A stretch of 26,589 nt of DNA from Paludibacteraceae bacterium (GTDB taxonomy: Bacteria > Bacteroidota > Bacteroidia > Bacteroidales > Paludibacteraceae). Where the stretch lies: positions 1 through 26,589 of the forward strand of contig JAEDFN010000022.1 in NCBI GenBank assembly GCA_016292775.1, written 5' to 3'. Shown here piece by piece: positions 24,201-26,589 of this stretch. The notes below the pieces were generated by a model. The model was given only the letters and a program-made list of their open reading frames with translations. It ran no database searches and was not told the DNA's origin. The translations under genes and the position numbers were made by a program. Numbering within the stretch: the first letter of the stretch is position 1; each line of letters begins with the position of its first letter.

Positions 24201-26436
24201 TTCCGGCAGAATTATCGCATACCGCATTATAAGAAATAACGTAACTATCGGCATTACCGGTCCAAGAGATAGTAGCGGAATTTTTAGTAATGGCACCCGA
24301 AGCAATTTCAGAAACCGGGCGGCAAGCAGGGGCTAATTCCACACCTACAAGGTCGATTAATAATCCGTTATTAGGGTAAGTACCTCCGTCGATGATGATA
24401 TAATTAAATCCTGTTACAGGGATATTGAAGGAGTATTTATACCATCCTTCGGAAGATTCGGTAGGATTTATATTTATATTCGGGTTAACGGATCCAAGTA
24501 GTGTACCTCCGAGAGTATCCGGCACGCTGTTTACCCATATCTTGACAACCTCTGCCGGATTTGGATTATTACCATTAAAGCGATACAAATAGAAATATGC
24601 ATCGTATTTACCGGCAGCGTCTATTCTAACAGCTTTAGAGATAACGGCAGAGTGATAAACAGTACCCCAATTTGTACCCAAATTAAGGCATTTAACGCCG
24701 TCGGCACAAACCGAAGGGTAATAAGGAGTAGTGACATTCCATTGAGAGTATGAGCCCGGAGAGGTAGTCACCGTCCAACATTCAGGCAATCCGGCTTCAA
24801 AGCTTTCGGAGAAAATCGGAGTGACATAAGTGCCGCATTCGGTGCGTATTGTAACGGGCAACGACCATTCGGAAGTGTCGCCTACAGCACAGATGGCGCG
24901 TACGGAGATATCGTAAGTAGTACCGGAAAGAAGACCGTTAAATACGGCAGGATTGGCACTTGCCGACTGATAGATAGCTTGTTGATTAGAGCTGTTGACA
25001 GCGCGTAATTCATAGCCCAAAGCCGCAGTTGCTCCGGTCCATGCCACTCGGCACGACATAGAGTCGATTTCACTGACAACGACTTTCTCAAGACGCGGAC
25101 AAGTAGGTATTTCATGTATATCTATATTATCGATATAGTATGATTGGCTGTAAGTATTTGTCTCCATCTTGATAGCGAAGCAAACCTTTTCTCCCGGATT
25201 GAGAGTGATAGGCAGTGAGCCTGTGTTGATACGTACATTCTTCCAACTAACATCGGTAGTAGTATCGGTAAGTATAGTGAAGAAAGTAGTAAGGTCATAA
25301 GGGTCGAGCATGATACCCACTTGATATGCAGTGGACATGGTAGACATCGGGCGGATAAAGAAATCTATCTCGAGATTATCATAATCCTCATCAAGCATCG
25401 GAGTGGCAAAATAAGCGGCTTTTGTCTCGGTAGAGGTGAGGCACAACGATTTACCGCTATTTCCATAGAAATAATTAGGGCTAATAGAAACTCCTTGTGG
25501 ATATTCGAGGCTATTTACCCAGCAGTCGGGAAGAGCTGTAGCGCTGTTGAAATCCTCGGTAATAGGGAGGGCAACAGGGTTACAAGGGGTAGTGAAAGTA
25601 AATACTGGGGAGTATTCGGAAAGTCCCTTATAAGTTGCGGAGCAATCGCCTTGGAGCGATACGGTATAGGTAGTACCCGGAGTAAGATTGGTAAGAGAAG
25701 CCATACGATAAGGGGCGCTGAGAGCATTCTCTGATATTACTACACTGCCGGTTTCAAAATCGGTAACGGTGAGTTTATAAGTGGCAGGGTCGTCGCCAAA
25801 ATTATCCAAAGCCCACATCAAATCTACAGAAGTAGTTGTTACATTATTTATACTCAATCCGATAGGACGTTTACAAGTAGGTGCGGGGTCGATAATAACA
25901 TTATCGAGAAAATGGTAAGAATTTCCATAACCACCGGCACCATAATTCGATGTACTTTTAAACACAATAGTTACGGTACTACCATTGTAAGCAGAAAGGT
26001 CGTAAGACTTTTCAGTCCAGTTACTTGCAGTAAGTCCCGACTCAAGGAGCACCGGGTAAGTAGCACCACCATCGGTAGAAAGGTAAACAGAAAAATCGCC
26101 ACCTCCGGGGTTGGCAAACATAAATCTGAGTCTGTAATTTCCTGTCAAAGTAACGGCAGGTGTTTTCAAACAATTGGTATTTCCCGTGTAGGAAGAATAC
26201 GAATCGAAAGAAAGATAATTCCCATCATAGGCAGAAACAGAGCCATATCTGGTTTGAACACTCCATTTGTTGGACGAGTTAGTCTCTGTACCTTCGGAGT
26301 TGTCCCACCCGGCAGGAATCGTTCCGATTGAACAGGAATTAAAAGTCTCGTAAAGCAACTCATTCTCTGCTTTTACACCGGTAAAAACAGACAAAAACAT
26401 TGCAATAACGAATACAAAAACTAAATTTCTCTTCAT
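15004..26436 (-). CDS. Giant modular surface/secreted protein with T9SS type A sorting domain
   Basis: One uninterrupted frame of 3,810 residues. Residues 1-23 form a Sec signal peptide with a VKA-E cleavage site. Then about thirteen beta-rich modules alternate with twelve fibronectin-III-like modules. The first type opens P(Y/I)..(D/E)F(E/N)..CW and resembles cleaved-adhesin/choice-of-anchor-J domains. The second type shows NSATISW and LLSGTTY. FN3-like modules start near 187, 446, 704, 984, 1249, 1502, 1763, 2014, 2286, 2559, 2843 and 3106, most bounded by paired Cys. Seven Cys-rich repeats follow (about 3364-3722), then the T9SS sorting domain (3729-3810, APNP...GIYYIRI...GRLIVK). Predicted route: Sec, then T9SS, ending surface-attached or secreted. 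Gingipain/HagA-type adhesins are the closest architecture I know. Adhesion is inferred, and no enzyme domain is seen. Confidence 0.93.
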   Translation of the reverse strand: MKRNLVFVFVIAMFLSVFTGVKAENELLYETFNSCSIGTIPAGWDNSEGTETNSSNKWSVQTRYGSVSAYDGNYLSFDSYSSYTGNTNCLKTPAVTLTGNYRLRFMFANPGGGDFSVYLSTDGGATYPVLLESGLTASNWTEKSYDLSAYNGSTVTIVFKSTSNYGAGGYGNSYHFLDNVIIDPAPTCKRPIGLSINNVTTTSVDLMWALDNFGDDPATYKLTVTDFETGSVVISENALSAPYRMASLTNLTPGTTYTVSLQGDCSATYKGLSEYSPVFTFTTPCNPVALPITEDFNSATALPDCWVNSLEYPQGVSISPNYFYGNSGKSLCLTSTETKAAYFATPMLDEDYDNLEIDFFIRPMSTMSTAYQVGIMLDPYDLTTFFTILTDTTTDVSWKNVRINTGSLPITLNPGEKVCFAIKMETNTYSQSYYIDNIDIHEIPTCPRLEKVVVSEIDSMSCRVAWTGATAALGYELRAVNSSNQQAIYQSASANPAVFNGLLSGTTYDISVRAICAVGDTSEWSLPVTIRTECGTYVTPIFSESFEAGLPECWTVTTSPGSYSQWNVTTPYYPSVCADGVKCLNLGTNWGTVYHSAVISKAVRIDAAGKYDAYFYLYRFNGNNPNPAEVVKIWVNSVPDTLGGTLLGSVNPNININPTESSEGWYKYSFNIPVTGFNYIIIDGGTYPNNGLLIDLVGVELAPACRPVSEIASGAITKNSATISWTGNADSYVISYNAVCDNSAGNVSGNATVNENSYTVNGLLSGTTYTISGDIYAKCGNDSSVIKSFSVNVTTECDAISQFPYNATFEENQFPLNCWKTEGYGELVGSYYGSSVTNWQRSTKNPYKGTASALLPYSFYADPYTYVTSYYHNKANLVLPQFTFDGNTEYQVSWYQYRSSSTSDIDYEYVNVYINDTPDTLNGTLLKTVYNAISKAPVVSEAGYYMYTADIPVSTSGNKYIIFNAHNKGRTDVLIDNIRVFVRPNCSSIFNFTIDSITKNSVRVVVNDEGITNWQVGYCISGNGSENLTIVDAAANAKSCVVTGLNPDTEYDFYVRNNCGSEFSLWSDEFITIHTYCEPMAITIDNPLIEGFESYADNDVVEGCYIYGDDVKFTVSSQYNYQSYPYFTVNPYEGSKMGYFAVNSGHLTAYYPVTLQADSNYYASMHVIGGYGTMNNGARLFISTQPSMNRENWVVNIDSANVVSGTWNQLKGYFNVENTGTYYLGISLASYSYYGGFCAIDNLKLMQKNCIPPTKVEPVSIKSDSVQFAITSNATQWQIVMHDNIFNPNTDTNLVYIHDTIVNQRNPILDNLESNTLYYYAVRSIIPATGEMSEWTDVYSFNTACAPYQVPYVEDFEAERKFNCWRAIGDGKDYFKSNNVYHHSGNKSAAMRNSLIVSPEMNVPALVNNYMLTGYAFTQNVDSFFLSIGLMTDPGDVGTLTDLETVKFKGRGTWIEFSVILSFDVNNEDFEYVEFARYFSITSNDANATIYLDDIELYAIPTCIKPTKLVCTSVTDTTATFAWQSNGSESSWKIVVTDENDNVVADEVVTTNPAVVGGLSGNTTYKAAVAAICAAGDTSYYARLFSFSTICAEISLPYSNGFEDINPNNNIYSELQNNCMFGYQYPDPYSINFLPRLNSYDKSEGVYSLQCLSHTSAETYIVLPKFDVDLNTCRMIFDYRMENVDACGDLVVGVVTNPTDPTTFIPVATMSKSTVFVRDAEVNFSVIDADLVDAQIAIRSGRSDRERYFTYIDNIRVESLGSCPAPALMRTENVTENSATISFRALGNQWQYIYGELGFDTASATPITVSDTLFTISNLQSATAYQLYMRNVCSGENSAWSKPFVFNTNCVAVINAPYRQTFDFVSTPGQACIELVSANTGNSYPYAEINDETGFFVSAYSLETYASVNSPLFIVMPQLDIPVNETYIEFYYRNENTYDMYPDMVIGYMTDINDTTTFVACNTLGRTSNMTKILYAFNNATATNGRVVLKVNKAPRYDGSKCAIDNVVMGSINTCNTVENIALTNISNEEATFKFDYYSILNSVDSFEYRVLATDGTVVAIDTISFTMFNVDGLTADTRYTLVITSLCGNNATSTPVQFGFKTNPLPITPPFSDDFNTESGQWTFVNGNQTCQFRIGSLATTTGQSLYIHNTATDDYSYGNASTVYAYATMYLEAGTYEFNYRWKAQGESNYDYARIFLANNGINLTPGSVALSHYQNASENGFIALDGADQSKLNLNSTWKQERVVVDIPATQLYKFVIMWTNDQYGTNQPPLAFDDFSVTKLECPALTDQPQAVSVSHDNAVIKLGNIIGANVEYRLCRTQNADDSIASYITVNDTVTFNGLSQNTDYFIYVRTICEQSASAWSILNIKTLKTPATVPYFTDFSNDDDNALWTMQNNISTGLVNKFYIGAATGAVYVGDKALYVSNTGNDLAYSGTNSRSTANRRIDFEPGTYVVRFKYKSEGEGTFDYGRAFLAPDDVTIDLGIMPNVTANRLPDGCIAVDNGVKMSEVTTWQEMVATVDIPQASTYALYFYWINDGGESQTTPLTVDSISITQMSCFTPRVNSIVEDVKATFTVTGVNENADIIYTVYKADDRSVVANDTISDREFTVNGLQSVTEYILECYADCGNGDNSFVTTVNFKTRKAATHIPYTTGFEDAADNGMWLFVTEVDAINNNTFKIGTATRGVHTGNNGLYVGNSSGDYGYTTKWGKTTYAYRPIRLEAGQYYYSYHWAATSASALTDFGRVFLIPDTVELDYNRVLLSKNANITHPEAIPMDGDNLASAAGWKSNEGYFVIERAGVYNIVTQWTNRLIYNQTGNDTYFFESGYPLAIDDLTIDTLDCLLPLGASVINVENNFAEINLNNNEALTIELSLSTTGNVANAVILDTVTTNTYTINNLNASTNYTLFMRNLCSTTESSPYTSLSFRTYCSDIINVTATQPYIESFETLQGDGASAEQNCWIEDKGVHSTGWRVHDKDSYTGSVTPVAYDGNNFLFLNRSLASQLSRPVRLQSGKKYEISAMVSMDRKLQHDADGVVFEYFMIKDNEQSVIAQYIVNSGNYIEAVKEFSVDETGIYNIGVKANVGEYADWFVVDNFRIEEINVSRPQNIVVSNITSNSADISWNSVDSADQYEIQVYNSKYGMVFNTVTANTSAVATSLKPNTFYNVAVRAIENSAIADTSNWNSTSFRTICGVGEFPYIEDFNDYIPGNLPPTCWSLEGSSATVSSNWKVTNGMSANDKTSLVLYNNIIGTAQVMSPEFATGNESYLIKFRYRQDMPARDSLYFRVYEVLTDGSYQLLQQEVLDIKGNDLVNKYVVINQPNKNIRFAFTAVVPVNKESYIYVDDINVNCYSGEDVHNAIVCRGDRYVGNGFVVDADKTSNVNINTIELEKVISGSEGSCDSIVKLVLTVQDVPMVHIYDTICKGDVYSKYGFNNLTTRGDYNIVHYATEGCDTTIILHLEVLNLQTVLTRTICEGGNFNFGGQTLSTSGVYVDTLTGRRGCDSIVTLYLYAIPREIHYSAYICEGGTYTWNGTTYNTAGTYTVSLTNSLGCDSIEILDLKVLPSETRVEATICEGQTYEFYGTVINEAGEYTHTVQNSLDCDSTIRLVLSVTPAPIGRVNDYVCEGKNYESFGFSIDRITQDTVVSRRINNANGCDSILEVSIQFIPTVVVNITETIKEGETYEFFGNSLTTAGEYSDTVPSSLGCDSIVNLVLNVTTPVDNAYALPIIVAPNPVLGGQSTFVNREWTVEEQNGMRVEVLNAVGQVVEIFAPATFPIEVGGIYTSGIYYIRITSGTGDVYLGRLIVK
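15271..16347 (-). repeat. Seven Cys-rich protein repeats ahead of the sorting domain
   Basis: Residues about 3364-3722 hold seven copies of a 45-60 residue unit. The pattern is CEG..Y.F.G..L...G.Y..T...S.GCDSI..L.L.V, as in CEGGTYTWNG...LGCDSIEILDLKV. The first begins CRGDRY and the second CKGDVY. The seventh begins KEGETY and so lacks the leading Cys. They probably form a rigid stalk between the adhesin modules and the sorting domain. Confidence 0.9.
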
Positions 26437-26551
26437 TACTAATTTATTAAATATGTTTATAAATTATTTGTTAAATCGTTAATATTTAATACCTTATATT
26501 ACTTTGCGCTTGAATAAGATAAGCACCTATGCAATATATTTAAGTCAACTG

Positions 26552-26559
26552 CAAATGTA
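26552..26559 (-). promoter_or_regulatory. Predicted -7 box for the giant gene
   Basis: The minus-strand sequence TACATTTG fits TAnnTTTG exactly, 116 bases upstream of the ATG at 26436, which gives a leader of about 105-110 bases. The -33 region would be close to the window edge and is not clear. Confidence 0.5.
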
Positions 26560-26589
26560 ACAATTTTTATGCTGATAATCAGTGTGTTT

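Overview
The window comes from a member of the Bacteroidota, most likely order Bacteroidales. Three signs point there: repeated matches to the Bacteroidota -7 promoter box TAnnTTTG, a long SecA (about 1,100 residues) of the kind found in that group, and a 3,810-residue exported protein ending in a type IX secretion (T9SS) type A sorting domain. T9SS is confined to this phylum and absent from most Bacteroides proper, so a T9SS-bearing relative (Porphyromonas/Prevotella-like or an uncultured family) fits better. I cannot name the species.

Layout. (1) 1-2482 is a left accessory strip on the minus strand: lrgB (cut by the window edge) and lrgA, a truncated RhuM-like gene, a small lipoprotein with an internal duplication, and a C-terminal scrap resembling DUF3427 helicase-type proteins. 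(2) 2507-4911 holds a two-gene AbiEi/AbiEii type IV toxin-antitoxin (abortive infection) module bracketed by two copies of a perfect 75-bp direct repeat. (3) 4912-7788, plus strand, holds a small membrane protein of 56 residues, a membrane-anchored hypothetical protein, a DUF805 membrane protein and a membrane-associated family 2 glycosyltransferase. (4) 7894-12755 holds the housekeeping genes secA (with a clear promoter and terminator) and a TldE/PmbA homologue. (5) 12756-15003 holds an AAA ATPase with DUF4143, on the minus strand, bracketed by two direct copies of an element made of 23-bp units plus a conserved 70-bp tail. Its 5' leader holds three 33-bp tandem repeats that form an in-frame upstream ORF. 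(6) 15004-26436, minus strand, is one uninterrupted giant gene: signal peptide, about 13 cleaved-adhesin/choice-of-anchor-J-like modules alternating with 12 fibronectin-III-like modules, seven Cys-rich repeats, and the T9SS sorting domain. It has its own promoter and a strong intrinsic terminator.

How it works together. The giant protein should cross the inner membrane through Sec (SecA is encoded nearby, though not in an operon with it) and the outer membrane through T9SS, ending as a surface or secreted adhesin-like fibre. The defence-like modules (AbiE, DUF4143 ATPase) each sit between direct repeats, which suggests they are exchangeable cassettes inserted beside ordinary genes. The two repeat families are different, so the two insertions are probably independent events. 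The most noteworthy items are the two repeat-bracketed cassettes, the repeat-built leader ORF ahead of the ATPase, and the giant modular T9SS substrate. No rRNA, tRNA, CRISPR array or intact transposase was seen.
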